Shown here: piece after piece, positions 8,261 to 18,153 of the stretch
Position numbering within the stretch: the first letter of the stretch is position 1
How the letters are laid out: every line of letters starts with the position of its first letter
Source of the DNA: Planococcus sp. A6
GTDB taxonomy: Bacteria; Bacillota; Bacilli; Bacillales_A; Planococcaceae
Assembly: GCF_028823615.1 (NCBI RefSeq)
Contig: NZ_JAPEHT010000021.1
Coordinates: 1 to 35,160, forward strand
Direction of reading: 5' to 3'
DNA length: 35,160 bases
Made by a program: the position numbers and the translations under genes
Notes under the pieces: model-generated
What the model was told of the DNA's origin: nothing
What the model saw: only the letters and a program-made list of their open reading frames with translations
Databases searched by the model: none

Positions 8261-9748
8261 TTATGGCAATACCGTACTGCCCATCAAATAACGGTCGCAT
8301 TCCCGGGCAGCTTCACGGCCTTCGTTGATCGCCCAGACGATCAAGCTTTGGCCTCTGCGCATATCGCCAGCCGCAAAGATGCCTTCGACATTCGTGCGGT
8401 AATCGCCGTATTCGGCTTTAACGCGTGAATTGGCGTGCGTTTCCACATTCAATTGGTCAATCAGCAGCTGTTCCGGCCCGCTGAAACCGATAGCGATCAG
8501 GATCAGGTCCGCTTTCCACACTTTTTCCGTACCGGGAATTTCTTCGCGGATGCGGTTGCCCTGCTCATCGATTTTCAGCTTTACGTTGACGGTATGGACT
8601 TCTTTTACATGTCCGTTTTCATCGCCGACAAATTTCTTCGTCATGACCGCGTAAGCACGCGGATCGTCACCGAACGTTGCGGCTGCTTCTTTATGGCCGT
8701 ATTCTACGCGGTGGATTTTTGGGTATTGCGGCCATGGATTGCCTTTTTCGTCACGAATCGCGCCTTTTTGGTCGTACACATCGAATTGCACAAGGCTCTC
8801 GCAGCCGTGGCGTACGGAAGTTGCGAGACAGTCTGTCCCCGTGTCCCCGCCGCCGATGACGATGACGTTTTTTCCTTTTGCCGAAATATAATTGCCGTCT
8901 TCCAAATCGGAATCGAGCAAGCTTTTCGTGCTGGCATGCAGGAAGTCCATTGCGAAATGCACGCCTTCTAAGTCACGCCCTTCGACATCGATGTTGCGGT
9001 GCACAGTCGCGCCGGTCGCCATGATGACCGAATCGAAATCATCACGCAATTTCGTTGCAGGATAGTTTTTGCCGACTTCAACATTCGTCACGAACGTGAT
9101 GCCTTCCTGCTCAAGGATTTTAACGCGGCGCATGACCATATCATACGGCAATTTCATTTCAGGGATCCCGTAAGTCAGCAAGCCGCCGATGCGGTCGCTT
9201 TTTTCGAACACTGTCACAGTATGACCCGCTTTGTTCAATTGGGCTGCCGATGCAAGCCCGGCAGGACCAGAACCGACCACAGCCACTTTTTTGCCAGTGC
9301 GGTGTTTCGGCGGTTCTGGAACGACCCAGCCTTCCGCAAACCCACGCTCAATGATCGAGCGTTCGACTGTGCGGATGGCGACAGGCGGTTCGTTGATGCC
9401 AAGAACACAAGCCCCTTCACATGGAGCCGGACAAGCAACGCCGGTGAATTCCGGGAAATTATTCTTCAAATGTTCACGGTGAAGCGCTTCTTTCCATTGG
9501 CCGCGATACACAAGATCATTCCACTCCGGAATCAAGTGATTGACCGGGCAGCCGGTCGTGCCGTTGTCGAGATCCATGCCGGTCTGGCAGGTCGGGACGC
9601 CACAATCCATGCAGCGCGCCCCTTGCTTTTGTACTTCCTGTTCAGATAGCGGAATCGTATAATCTTTCCAGTCTTTCGTCCGCTGTGCCGGGTCGCGTTC
9701 TTTTACAGTCTGACGGTCATATTCCATAAATCCGGTTATCTTCCCCAT
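8261..9748 (-). CDS. gltD: Glutamate synthase small subunit (NADPH-dependent)
   Basis: This 495-aa protein is the beta subunit of NADPH glutamate synthase. It passes electrons from NADPH through FAD and iron-sulfur clusters to the large subunit GltB, which makes two glutamates from glutamine and 2-oxoglutarate. The N-terminal cysteine-rich region (about residues 46-115) shows [20 protein letters not shown] and [12 protein letters not shown], the ligands of the two [4Fe-4S] clusters. An FAD-binding [14 protein letters not shown] follows near residue 155, then the NADPH-site GGGDTGTDC near 300 and a C-terminal [21 protein letters not shown] contact. GGAGG sits 7 nt before the ATG. It is 65 nt downstream of the gltB 3' fragment and surely in the same operon. 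Confidence 0.96.
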   Translation of the reverse strand: MGKITGFMEYDRQTVKERDPAQRTKDWKDYTIPLSEQEVQKQGARCMDCGVPTCQTGMDLDNGTTGCPVNHLIPEWNDLVYRGQWKEALHREHLKNNFPEFTGVACPAPCEGACVLGINEPPVAIRTVERSIIERGFAEGWVVPEPPKHRTGKKVAVVGSGPAGLASAAQLNKAGHTVTVFEKSDRIGGLLTYGIPEMKLPYDMVMRRVKILEQEGITFVTNVEVGKNYPATKLRDDFDSVIMATGATVHRNIDVEGRDLEGVHFAMDFLHASTKSLLDSDLEDGNYISAKGKNVIVIGGGDTGTDCLATSVRHGCESLVQFDVYDQKGAIRDEKGNPWPQYPKIHRVEYGHKEAAATFGDDPRAYAVMTKKFVGDENGHVKEVHTVNVKLKIDEQGNRIREEIPGTEKVWKADLILIAIGFSGPEQLLIDQLNVETHANSRVKAEYGDYRTNVEGIFAAGDMRRGQSLIVWAINEGREAARECDRYLMGSTVLP

Positions 9749-9813
9749 CGTTTCCCTCCAGTTCGCATATTTTCCAAGCTTTTCTCTATGAAAGACAGCT
9801 ATTGCCGGTGTTG

Positions 9814-10125
9814 TTACTTACCAGCCGAAGCCATTTTGCTTTCTTCGAATGCGGCCATTTCGGCATCGAATTTCTCCATACCACTGTCTTGAAGCTTGCT
9901 GATGCGTTCGTTGATCTTCAAATAGGCTTTCGGAATGACGCGGACGAATTTGGCAGAAAGAATCTCCCAATGATCTAACACGCGTTTGCCGTTCAAGCTT
10001 CCTGTGTAGCGGACGTGGTTTTCGACCATCTCTTTCAATTCCGCAATTTCAACAGGATCTGCGAGCGGCTGCATATGCACCATTTCAGGGTTGCAGCGTG
10101 CGCTGAAAGTTTCCTCTTCATCCAA
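9814..10125 (-). pseudogene. gltB: Detached C-terminal segment of GltB (frameshifted)
   Basis: This 103-codon frame encodes the usual C-terminus of GltB: the ARCNPEMVHMQPL stretch, then a helical region ending in KFVRVIPKAYLKINERI. The larger GltB frame stops at 10118, and this frame begins only with a TTG at 10125 and an 8-nt overlap, without a ribosome site. The two frames together give about 1525 residues, the normal GltB length. The break lies right after the GMSGG motif: family members read on as two residues and then YVLDE, and [10 protein letters not shown] appears here in the +1 frame. About 5 nt appear to be missing relative to the expected reading (or one base is extra). It is a real disruption, a strain-specific mutation or a sequence error. 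Confidence 0.85.
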
Positions 10126-13100
10126 GACATAACCCGCCTGACATGCCGGCTGCGAAGTTTTTCCCAGTATCCCCGAGAATGACGACGCGCCCGCCGGTCA
10201 TGTATTCACAGCCATGGTCGCCGACGCCTTCGACGACGATCTTGGCACCCGAGTTGCGGACGGCGAAACGCTCGCCAGCCATACCGTGGATATACGCTTC
10301 CCCAGCCGAAGCACCATAAAACGACACGTTGCCGATGATGATGTTCTTCTCAGGAAGGAATGTCGAATCTGCGGCCGGCTTGACGATAATTTTTCCGCCG
10401 GATAATCCTTTGCCGACAAAGTCATTGGAGTCGCCGATCAGTTTCAGTGTCATGCCTTTCGGGATGAACGCACCGAAACTTTGACCTGCAGAGCCTTGGA
10501 AATTGAAAGTGATTGTATCTTCGGGCAAGCCTTCTGCCCCGTACTTGCGAGAGATAGCGCTGCCGATGATCGTCCCGGTCGCACGGTGGATATTACGGAT
10601 CGCCGTCGATACTTCGACTGGCTCTCCCGTTTCAATCGCATTGCGGCAGCGAGGCAAGAGCTCCTGTACATCGAGCGTATGCTTCAACCCGTGGTCTTGC
10701 TTGATCGTTGCATAGCGGCCGACTTTTTCCGGCAGGTCAGGCTGATAGAGAAGCTGCGTCAAATCCAGCCCTTCCGCTTTCCAATGCTTGATCGCTTTAT
10801 TCGTTTCCAGCACATCGGTGCGGCCGATCATTTCATTGATTGTGCGGAATCCAAGTTCCGCCATCAATTCGCGTGCTTCCATGGCGATAAAGCGCATGAA
10901 GTTCGCCACGTGATCTGCTTCGCCAGTGTACTTTTTGCGCAGTTCCGGGTTTTGCGTCGCAATCCCGACTGGGCATGTATCCAAATGGCAGACGCGCATC
11001 ATAACACATCCAAGGACGACGAGCGGTGCTGTCGAGAAGCCATATTCTTCGGCACCCAAGAGCGCTGCAGTAACGACGTCGCGGCCGGTCATCATCTTGC
11101 CGTCTGTTTCGACGACGATGCGGTCGCGCAGGCCATTCAACAAAAGCGTCTGATGCGTTTCCGCAAGGCCGATTTCCCATGGCAAGCCGGTATGCTTCAA
11201 GCTCGTTTTCGGCGCAGCGCCCGTGCCGCCGTCGTAGCCGCTGATCAAGACAAGATCTGCACGGCCTTTGGCAACGCCAGCTGCGATTGTGCCGACACCG
11301 ACTGCAGACACCAACTTAACGCTGATGCGTGCACGCGGGTTGGCGTTTTTCAAGTTGAAGATCAATTCCGCTAGATCTTCGATCGAATAAATATCGTGAT
11401 GAGGAGGCGGGGAAATCAATTCGACGCCAGTCGTCGAACCGCGCACTTCCGCAATCCACGGATATACTTTCTTGCCTGGCAAGTGCCCTCCTTCTCCAGG
11501 TTTAGCCCCTTGTGCCACTTTAATCTGGATTTCGTCAGCATTGACCAAATAATGGCTTGTGACGCCGAAGCGGCCGGATGCAACTTGCTTGATGGCACTT
11601 CTGCGGCTGTCGCCGTTATCGTCCGGGATAAAGCGCGACACTTCTTCGCCGCCTTCTCCTGAGTTGCTGCGTCCGCCAATTTTATTCATGGCAATCGCCA
11701 GCGCTTCATGGGCTTCTTTACTGATCGAGCCGTAGGACATGGCACCGGTTTTGAAGCGTGCGCAAATCTCTTCGACCGTTTCGACTTCTTCGATCGGGAT
11801 CGGCGTGCGATCTTTGAATTTCAATAAACCGCGCAATGATTGGAGATTGGCTTTTTCATCCGTCAAGAGTTTCGAATACTTGCGGAATGTATCGTAATTA
11901 TTCGTCCGGCACGCTTGTTGAAGCGTGTGGATCGTCATTGGATTGTATTGATGATCTTCTCCGTTTTCACGGTACTGATACTCATCGCCTGATTCCAGCG
12001 CCGGGTTCGACCCTTCACGCTCTGGGTAAGCAGACGCGTGACGAAGCAGGACTTCCTTGGCGATAATATCGAGCCCAATGCCCCCAAGGCGAGAAGATGT
12101 ACGCGTGAAGTATTTGTCGATGACGTCCATATGGATCCCGATCGCTTCAAAAATCTGTGCGCCTCGGTAACTTTGAATAGTTGAGATTCCCATTTTAGAC
12201 AATATTTTGATAATTCCGTCCGTTACGGCTTGTACATAGCTCGCTTCGGCTTGTTCGACATTCATGCCGTGGATATCGTCTTTTGCCACCAGGTCTTCAA
12301 TCGATTCGAATGCCAGGTAGGGATTGATTCCTTCTGCACCGTAGCCGATCAGCATGGCGAAATGATGGACTTCGCGCGGTTCCGCAGACTCCAGCAGAAT
12401 GCTCATGCGCGTCCGTGTGCCTTGTCGGATTAAATGGTGGTGAAGCCCGGACACTGCAAGAAGCGCTGGAATCGCTGCATGTGTGCTGTCGACGCCACGG
12501 TCAGTCAAAATGACCAGAGTTGCGCCTTTTTTAATGGCATCGTCCGCTTCTGCAAACACTGCTTCCAAGCGTGCTTCCATCGCATCTGCGCCTCCGTCCG
12601 CTTCAAACAGGATTGGCAAGGTGACGGCCTTGAACTCCGGCAAGTTTTGCTGGCGCAGCCTTTCAAGCTCTGAATTCAGCAATACCGGTGTTTCAAGACG
12701 GATATGGCGTGCGCTTTCCGGTTTCGGATCCACCAGATTGCCTTCTGCCCCGATGGTCGTCCGGGCTGCCGTGATGATTTGCTCGCGGATGGCGTCAATC
12801 GGCGGGTTGGTAACTTGTGCAAACAATTGCTTAAAGTAGTTGTACAAAAGCTGAGGTTTTTTCGACAATACTGCAAGCGGTGAATCGTACCCCATCGAAC
12901 CGACCGGATCTTTTCCGTCGGATGCCAGCGGTTTGATGATTTTCTGCACTTCTTCCTGCGTATAGCCGAAAGCCAGCTGTTGTTTCAATAGCCCTTCGCC
13001 GTTTGGATGCACCACTTCTTTCGGTTCCGGCAAATCGTCCAAATCGAACAGATTGTTTTCAACCCAATCTTTATAAGGGAGCTCGGATGCAATCTGCGTT

Positions 13101-14392
13101 TTGATTTCGTCATCCGGGATGATTTTGCCGGCTTCAAGGTCGACCAAAAGCATCTTCCCTGGGCGCAGGCGGTCTTTATAGATGATGTCATCGGAAAAGA
13201 TATCGAGCGCACCGACTTCTGAGCCGAGTACGATCATGCCGCTTTTCGTAATATAATAACGCGCCGGGCGCAAGCCGTTGCGGTCGAGGCACGCTGCAAT
13301 CTGGCGCCCATCTGTAAATACCAGTGCCGCCGGGCCGTCCCATGGCTCCATGAGCGTGCTGTGGTATTCGTAGAAATCGCGTTTTTTCTTGTCGATCGAT
13401 TTGTCGTTGACCCATGGCTCCGGGACCATCATCATCGCCGTATGCGCGAGCGAACGGCCTGATAGATGGAGGAATTCGAAGCAATTGTCGAACATCGACG
13501 AATCGCTTCCTGTCTCATCAATGACCGGCAGTACTTTTTGCAAATCTTGGTCATTGAAATAAGGGGAGTTGCAAGCGAGCTGACGGGCTCTCATCCAATT
13601 GACGTTTCCGCGAAGCGTATTGAATTCGCCGTTATGGATGGAGTAGCGGTTCGGGTGGGAACGCTGCCAGCTCGGGAAGGTATTCGTACTGAACCGTGAG
13701 TGGACGAGTGCCAACGCCGATTTGAATTCGGGATGGTTGAGGTCGATATAGAATGAATCCAGTTGTTCCGGGATGAGCATGCCTTTATAGACAATCGTGC
13801 CGGCAGACAAGCTGCTGAAATAGACGTCTTTGAATTCTTCCACGCCGCCCATTTCCTGCTCGATACGTTTGCGGATAATGTACAAACGGCGCTCCAAGTC
13901 CATGCGCGTCTCTAGCTCCGCTGATGCGCCGATGAAGATTTGGCGGATGACCGGCTTGGTTTTCGCCGCGACATTCCCGACAAATGAATCGTTGACCGGC
14001 ACAGGGCGCCAGCCGAGTGATTCCTGGCCTTCTTCTTCGACGATGCGCTGGATGATGTCTTTTGCTTTCATGCGTAGATCGTAATCCTGTGGCATGAAAA
14101 TCATGCCGATGCCGTATTTTCCTTCATCCGGAAGGACGATCCCTTCTTTTTCACATTGCTTCAGGAAAAAGCGGTGTGGAATCTGCGTCAAAATGCCGGC
14201 GCCGTCCCCTGTGCTCGTATCGGATGATTGGCCGCCGCGGTGCTCCAAGTTACACAGGATGTTCACTGCGTTCTGGACAATGCTGTGCGATTTTCTGCCG
14301 TCTATATTAGCGATCATCCCAATGCCGCAAGCTTCATGTTCCTGGTCGGGATGATACAGTCCTTGTGCGATCGGATACTCTTTCTTACTCAA
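10118..14392 (-). CDS. gltB: Glutamate synthase large subunit, frameshifted near its end
   Basis: This frame encodes the first 1424 residues of the glutamate synthase alpha subunit. After a short propeptide, Cys22 (EACGIGM) is the N-terminal nucleophile of the glutaminase domain, which also shows GDGAGILTQ and [12 protein letters not shown]. The central domain and the FMN-binding synthase domain follow ([39 protein letters not shown]). [15 protein letters not shown] near residues 1128-1139 ligates the [3Fe-4S] cluster. The C-terminal GXGXG helix domain begins near 1250 and is cut short after GMSGG by a frameshift; the missing end is at 9814-10125. The start is TTG with AAAGGAGG 8 nt upstream. 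Unlike B. subtilis, no divergent gltC regulator gene adjoins it. Glutamate synthesis depends on whether the truncated protein still works or the shift is an artefact. Confidence 0.93.
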   Translation of the reverse strand: MSKKEYPIAQGLYHPDQEHEACGIGMIANIDGRKSHSIVQNAVNILCNLEHRGGQSSDTSTGDGAGILTQIPHRFFLKQCEKEGIVLPDEGKYGIGMIFMPQDYDLRMKAKDIIQRIVEEEGQESLGWRPVPVNDSFVGNVAAKTKPVIRQIFIGASAELETRMDLERRLYIIRKRIEQEMGGVEEFKDVYFSSLSAGTIVYKGMLIPEQLDSFYIDLNHPEFKSALALVHSRFSTNTFPSWQRSHPNRYSIHNGEFNTLRGNVNWMRARQLACNSPYFNDQDLQKVLPVIDETGSDSSMFDNCFEFLHLSGRSLAHTAMMMVPEPWVNDKSIDKKKRDFYEYHSTLMEPWDGPAALVFTDGRQIAACLDRNGLRPARYYITKSGMIVLGSEVGALDIFSDDIIYKDRLRPGKMLLVDLEAGKIIPDDEIKTQIASELPYKDWVENNLFDLDDLPEPKEVVHPNGEGLLKQQLAFGYTQEEVQKIIKPLASDGKDPVGSMGYDSPLAVLSKKPQLLYNYFKQLFAQVTNPPIDAIREQIITAARTTIGAEGNLVDPKPESARHIRLETPVLLNSELERLRQQNLPEFKAVTLPILFEADGGADAMEARLEAVFAEADDAIKKGATLVILTDRGVDSTHAAIPALLAVSGLHHHLIRQGTRTRMSILLESAEPREVHHFAMLIGYGAEGINPYLAFESIEDLVAKDDIHGMNVEQAEASYVQAVTDGIIKILSKMGISTIQSYRGAQIFEAIGIHMDVIDKYFTRTSSRLGGIGLDIIAKEVLLRHASAYPEREGSNPALESGDEYQYRENGEDHQYNPMTIHTLQQACRTNNYDTFRKYSKLLTDEKANLQSLRGLLKFKDRTPIPIEEVETVEEICARFKTGAMSYGSISKEAHEALAIAMNKIGGRSNSGEGGEEVSRFIPDDNGDSRRSAIKQVASGRFGVTSHYLVNADEIQIKVAQGAKPGEGGHLPGKKVYPWIAEVRGSTTGVELISPPPHHDIYSIEDLAELIFNLKNANPRARISVKLVSAVGVGTIAAGVAKGRADLVLISGYDGGTGAAPKTSLKHTGLPWEIGLAETHQTLLLNGLRDRIVVETDGKMMTGRDVVTAALLGAEEYGFSTAPLVVLGCVMMRVCHLDTCPVGIATQNPELRKKYTGEADHVANFMRFIAMEARELMAELGFRTINEMIGRTDVLETNKAIKHWKAEGLDLTQLLYQPDLPEKVGRYATIKQDHGLKHTLDVQELLPRCRNAIETGEPVEVSTAIRNIHRATGTIIGSAISRKYGAEGLPEDTITFNFQGSAGQSFGAFIPKGMTLKLIGDSNDFVGKGLSGGKIIVKPAADSTFLPEKNIIIGNVSFYGASAGEAYIHGMAGERFAVRNSGAKIVVEGVGDHGCEYMTGGRVVILGDTGKNFAAGMSGGLCLG

Positions 14393-14422
14393 TAAAACCG
14401 CCTCCTTTTACACGCTAATTTG

Positions 14423-14447
14423 TCATAATATTATGATAGTATATCAT
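14423..14447. promoter_or_regulatory. Overlapping palindromes at the gltB promoter (candidate operator)
   Basis: TCATAATATTATGA (14423-14436) is a perfect 14-bp palindrome. ATGATA-GTA-TATCAT (14433-14447) is a second inverted repeat sharing four bases with it and covering the -10 element. A repressor binding here would block gltB transcription; the protein is not identified. Confidence 0.4.
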
Positions 14448-14467
14448 ATAACTGAATATATATACAA
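14438..14467 (-). promoter_or_regulatory. Sigma-A-type promoter of gltBD
   Basis: On the minus strand TTGTAT, an 18-nt spacer and TATACT precede the TTG start of gltB by 45 nt. Confidence 0.55.
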
Positions 14468-14529
14468 TTGCATTTTGTGAAAAATTTATCAAGTGCATGA
14501 AGATTCATTACAAATCCTAGGATTCCAAG

Positions 14530-14543
14530 TGAAACCGCTTTCA
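14530..14543. promoter_or_regulatory. CcpA cre site upstream of gltBD
   Basis: TGAAACCGCTTTCA fits the cre consensus TGWNANCGNTNWCA at every position except the W-class third base context and is almost palindromic. Its centre lies about 105 nt upstream of the inferred transcription start, the kind of position from which CcpA activates (as at ilv-leu of B. subtilis) rather than represses. Confidence 0.55.
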
Positions 14544-14738
14544 AATAAAGGCGTGTAGCGATTCTTCTTTATTCGCTATTTGTGTATATTGATACAGTAA
14601 TTTTTTCGCCCGCTTTTCCCGGCCCCCCCTTTTCCCAGTAATTATACAATTCGCATCGGAATCTTTTGATAGATTAATCGGAAAAGCTAAGATCACAAGC
14701 TGGTTTTCCGGCTACGCTAGCATAAAATTTTCTATACA

Positions 14739-14777
14739 AAAAGAGCGCAGAAAATGATTCATTTTCTGCGCTCTTTT
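14739..14777 (-). terminator. Strong terminator of recQ (bidirectional hairpin)
   Basis: A perfect 19-bp inverted repeat (arms 14739-14757 and 14759-14777, AAAAGAGCGCAG... against ...CTGCGCTCTTTT) gives a long hairpin followed on the minus strand by a T-rich tract. It ends recQ and insulates the gltB promoter region. Confidence 0.85.
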
Positions 14778-14861
14778 CAACTAGCTATAATTTTTTCTTG
14801 ATTTATCCATTTTTTCATACGGGTACGTAAGGCAAATGACACTGCCAAGGCAACTGAATTA

Positions 14862-16637
14862 TTACGAATTATTCACAGTTTCATACATCCGGATTGCTTC
14901 AAGAAAGTATTCTCCGTATTTCTCCAGCTTATTCGCGCCGACGCCGCTGACTTCAAGGAACGCCTCTTCATCTTTCGGTTTGCGTGCAACCATGTCTTGC
15001 AGGCTCTTATCCGAGAAGATGACAAACGGCGGAACTCCCGCCTCATCTGCCAGTTTCTTGCGCACCGTACGCAATTCCTCGAACAACGGATCGTTGGTGG
15101 CGATCCGCTTCGAGACGACGGCGCCTTTTCTCATGACGCGGCGTTTTCCGAGCAGGACATCGCGCCCACCGTCTGGGACGAAAATCGTCGGGAAGCTGCC
15201 TTGCTCAACTGCCAGCAGTTCCTGGGAAATCATGAATTCGATGAGGTTTGAGACTTCTTTTGAATTCATGTGTTTCAACACACCGTAGGTCGATAATTGA
15301 TCGAATCGGAAGTCGAGCACTTTCTTATTGCGGGAGCCAGTCAATACTTGGGCAGTCATCGTCTTGCCGAATTTCTGGCCCATGCGGATGACGCACGACA
15401 ACACTTTTTGGACATCTTCCGTAACATCTTGGCCTTCCCTTTCGTCGACGCAGTTTCCGCAATGGCCGCACGGTGCCGCACTTCCATCGCCGAAATAATG
15501 GACGATAAATTGTTGGAGGCAATTTTCCGTATGGCAATAGTCGACCATCCCCTGGAGTTTTTTCAACTCACCTGGGATACGCGAAGGATCCTGCGCCTGG
15601 TCGATCAAAAAACGCTGCGTTTGGACATCCTGAGAAGCGTACAGGACGATGCACTCACTCGGCAGTCCATCTCGGCCTGCGCGCCCAGCTTCCTGATAAT
15701 AGCTTTCCATATTTTTCGGCAGTTGGTAATGGATCACGTACCGTATATTGGATTTATCGATGCCCATTCCGAATGCGTTGGTCGCCACCATCACGGTCAC
15801 TTCATCGTTCAAGAAGCGCTCTTGCCCGAGGCGGCGTTCGTCGTCCGGCATGCCGGCGTGGTATTTTGCCGCCTTGACGCCGCGTTTGACGAGCGATTCA
15901 TAGACCGAATCCACCGTTTTGCGCGTCGCTGCGTAAATGATGCCTGCTTCATTGTCATTTTTCTGGACGTAATCGCGGATAAAGCGTTCGCGATCCTGCC
16001 CCTGGATGACCGAAAAGCTCAAGTTTGCCCGCTCGAAACCTGTGATGACGGTATTTTGTTCTTCAATATCCAAGATGCGGCAAATATCTTCTCGTACTTG
16101 CGGCGTCGCTGTCGCTGTCAACGCAAGCACCGTTGGATTGTCCGGGAAAATTTCCAGCATACGGCTGATCAAGCGGTAGCTCGGCCGGAAATCATGCCCC
16201 CATTGCGAGATGCAATGCGCTTCATCGACGGCAATAAGCGGAACTTTGACGCCTTGCAAGCCATCCAAAAACATTTCCGAATCGAGGCGCTCTGGCGCGA
16301 TGTACAATAATTTGATGATGCCCATCTGCACTTCATGAAGGATTTCACGGACTTCATAGACATCGAGTGAACTATTAATAGAAGCAGCTGGAATTCCGGC
16401 TGCCTGTAAAGAGTCGACTTGATCTTTCATCAGGGAGATCAGCGGCGAGACGACGATGGTCGTTCCTTCCATGGCCAGCGCAGGAATCTGGTAGCACATC
16501 GATTTCCCGCCACCTGTCGGCATGACGCAAATCGTATTTTGGCCATCGAAAACTTGTGTGATTGCCTGCTCTTGGCCAGTCCGGAAGCTATCATACCCGA
16601 AATGCGACTGCAGTAATTTTCTTGCTTGTTCCAACAC
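14862..16637 (-). CDS. recQ: ATP-dependent DNA helicase RecQ
   Basis: This 591-aa protein is a 3'-5' DNA helicase for recombination and replication repair. The N-terminal helicase core shows FRTGQEQAI, the Walker A MPTGGGKSMCYQIPA, the DEAH-type box VDEAHCISQWGHDFRPSY, TATATPQV and QEAGRAGRDG. The RQC zinc site is formed by cysteines at about residues 365-395 (CHTENC and CGHCGNC). A C-terminal HRDC domain occupies about 510-585 (LFEELRTVRKKLADE, VSGVGANKLEKYG). Length and domain order match bacterial RecQ. The start is taken as the GTG at 16637 with GGGGAG 9 nt upstream. It is followed by its own strong terminator. Confidence 0.95.
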   Translation of the reverse strand: MLEQARKLLQSHFGYDSFRTGQEQAITQVFDGQNTICVMPTGGGKSMCYQIPALAMEGTTIVVSPLISLMKDQVDSLQAAGIPAASINSSLDVYEVREILHEVQMGIIKLLYIAPERLDSEMFLDGLQGVKVPLIAVDEAHCISQWGHDFRPSYRLISRMLEIFPDNPTVLALTATATPQVREDICRILDIEEQNTVITGFERANLSFSVIQGQDRERFIRDYVQKNDNEAGIIYAATRKTVDSVYESLVKRGVKAAKYHAGMPDDERRLGQERFLNDEVTVMVATNAFGMGIDKSNIRYVIHYQLPKNMESYYQEAGRAGRDGLPSECIVLYASQDVQTQRFLIDQAQDPSRIPGELKKLQGMVDYCHTENCLQQFIVHYFGDGSAAPCGHCGNCVDEREGQDVTEDVQKVLSCVIRMGQKFGKTMTAQVLTGSRNKKVLDFRFDQLSTYGVLKHMNSKEVSNLIEFMISQELLAVEQGSFPTIFVPDGGRDVLLGKRRVMRKGAVVSKRIATNDPLFEELRTVRKKLADEAGVPPFVIFSDKSLQDMVARKPKDEEAFLEVSGVGANKLEKYGEYFLEAIRMYETVNNS

Positions 16638-16717
16638 CTTTGAACACTCCCCATACTGTTTTACTATGAACGTAGCTTACCATATTTAGAGGGCTATTTC
16701 TTTTTTGGCATACGAAA

Positions 16718-16754
16718 AGCCACCCCAGAAAATCGATTGGTTTCCAGGGTGGCT
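16718..16754 (-). terminator. Probable terminator of the DUF4334 gene
   Basis: AGCCACCC pairs with GGGTGGCT around a partly paired interior. On the minus strand a TTTTCG run follows, 42 nt after the stop at 16796. Confidence 0.6.
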
Positions 16755-16795
16755 GAAAAGGCCTTTTTATTCGAATCATGCCAGTGAGAATAATC

Positions 16796-17281
16796 TCAGG
16801 CGTATACTCTGGCTAACAGGAAGAAATACGGCCGCTTCATGCCTTTCCAATCCATCATGCCCAATAATACATCCTCATTCACTTTGCGGAAATGGTCTTG
16901 GATCGGCAATTGATCGTAAATCATCACCGCACTCGTTTTCCCGCGCCACTCCATCTTGCGGAGCCGCGCTGCACCTTTCGCGCCACTCAACAGATTAGCG
17001 ATTAGCGCGGGTGGAAACGGATGCAGTGGGAACGGTTTTCCAAAAGGGGTGTTAAACAATAAAGGGTCGACATGCTCGGTGCTGTGGAAAGCTTTGCCGT
17101 ACCAGCCCGATTTTTCAAGCCAGCCGTCCAGTGGGTGTCCTGACGGCAATTCGCGCCCTTTCCACGTACCGAACATTTCGTACGGGTCGACTGGCTCAAG
17201 CGCATCGAACAAGCGGCAAACTTCGCCCGCGCTGTCCGCACCGTGCTCCATCATTTCCCAAGCCCAGCGTTCCGGCTTCAT
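16796..17281 (-). CDS. GXWXG / DUF4334 domain protein
   Basis: This 161-aa protein carries an N-terminal GXWXG motif (G38-T-W40-K-G42, continuing RELPSGHPLDGWL) and a C-terminal DUF4334 part (TEHVDPLLF, KMEWRGKTSAVMIYDQLPIQDHFRKV). Both domains normally occur together in small proteins of this length. A lipocalin-like beta fold binding a small hydrophobic ligand has been suggested for the family, but no reaction is established to my knowledge. The ATG has AAGGAAGAGG close upstream. It lies 18 nt downstream of the short-chain dehydrogenase stop, so the two are very probably one transcript, which hints at a shared role in small-molecule redox metabolism (inference). Confidence 0.85.
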   Translation of the reverse strand: MKPERWAWEMMEHGADSAGEVCRLFDALEPVDPYEMFGTWKGRELPSGHPLDGWLEKSGWYGKAFHSTEHVDPLLFNTPFGKPFPLHPFPPALIANLLSGAKGAARLRKMEWRGKTSAVMIYDQLPIQDHFRKVNEDVLLGMMDWKGMKRPYFFLLARVYA

Positions 17282-17299
17282 GGCCCTCTTCCTTTCAAC

Positions 17300-18085
17300 T
17301 TAAATTTCGATCTCCCACTGTTTAGCTTCTTCGTCTTTCATCTGTTGTTCGGTCTCTTCTGGATACGCTGTGCGGAATTTGTGAGAATCCTGCGGGATGA
17401 TTTCCACCATTTTATCGATCATGTCCTGCGGATCGAATTGGTCTTCCAAGCCCTTCTCCATTTCCTTCATGTCTTCAGGACGTGTGAAGTGGATTTTCTC
17501 ATCGAACCATTTCCACTTGGCTTCTGCACTGCGATCGTTAAATCCTGTAGCGAAGGCTCCCGGGTTGATCGTCGCCACTTGTACGCCAAACTCTGCCATT
17601 TCTTTGCGCAGTGTTTTTGCAATTGCTTCAATAGCGTGCTTCGTCGCTGTATACGGTCCGACATAAGGTGTCGACATGATTCCTGCCATGGAAGATAGGA
17701 AAATAATCTTGCCTTTGCCCTTCTCGACGAATTTACGTGCAGCGATTTGAGCCGTTTCAAGCGTTTGGAAGACGTTCACTTCAAATAATTCACGGAAGTT
17801 TGCCATTGGCACTTCCCCGAGTGGGCCGCCTTCGTTGATGGCAGCATTTGCTACAAAGATATCGAAATCGTATTCAAGCATCTGTGCCAGATCCTGTGGA
17901 TTTTTAATGTCCATTTTAAACGTTGTCAATTCCACCCCGGCTTCAGATGCCGCTTCACGGAGTGATGTTACTTGAGGGGCTGTTTCAACTGGCGCGATGA
18001 CTTTATGGCCTTTCGCCGCCAGTCCAAGTGCCGTACCTTTTGCGAGCCCGCTTCCGGCTCCTGTAATGAAAATCGTTTTACTCAT
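17300..18085 (-). CDS. Short-chain dehydrogenase/reductase
   Basis: This 261-aa protein is a classical SDR oxidoreductase. The cofactor-binding TGxxxGxG-type motif is seen at residues 8-15 (TGAGSGLA), a variant NNAG motif as ANAA near 79-82, and the catalytic Ser near 131-132 with Tyr145 and Lys149 (YTATK). D59-I60 after the third strand is typical for adenine contacts. The substrate cannot be told from sequence. The ATG at 18085 has AGGAGGAG upstream; an in-frame extension to 18169 has no support and would overlap the upstream gene. It is followed at 18 nt by the GXWXG/DUF4334 gene. Confidence 0.9.
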   Translation of the reverse strand: MSKTIFITGAGSGLAKGTALGLAAKGHKVIAPVETAPQVTSLREAASEAGVELTTFKMDIKNPQDLAQMLEYDFDIFVANAAINEGGPLGEVPMANFRELFEVNVFQTLETAQIAARKFVEKGKGKIIFLSSMAGIMSTPYVGPYTATKHAIEAIAKTLRKEMAEFGVQVATINPGAFATGFNDRSAEAKWKWFDEKIHFTRPEDMKEMEKGLEDQFDPQDMIDKMVEIIPQDSHKFRTAYPEETEQQMKDEEAKQWEIEI

Positions 18086-18153
18086 AATTGTCTCCTCCTG
18101 ATTCTGTAAGTTGCTATAATTTGTCTTCCCCATAGCAAGCAGAATAAACAGGT

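Larger units (their letters stand above)
14393..14861. other. Regulatory region between gltB and recQ
   Basis: These 469 nt hold the gltB promoter with overlapping dyads (14423-14467), a cre site (14530-14543) and the recQ terminator (14739-14777). No coding frame was seen; in particular no gltC-type regulator gene. Confidence 0.7.

Noticed and set aside
10118-10135. Programmed +1 frameshift joining the two gltB frames
   Set aside because: There is no RF2-like CTT-TGA slip site or convincing stimulatory structure, GltB is not known to use frameshifting, and a +1 slip would still leave the protein two residues short of the family.
14475-14492. Rex-like site TTGTGAA-N4-TTATCAA upstream of gltB
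   Set aside because: The second half-site has two mismatches to TTCACAA, the region is AT-rich, and glutamate synthase is not a typical Rex target.
15297-16310. Long plus-strand frame of 337 codons opposite recQ
   Set aside because: It is antisense to a well-conserved recQ gene, has no ribosome site and reads as the complement of helicase codons. A similar 297-codon frame opposite gltB (10481-11374) is rejected for the same reason.
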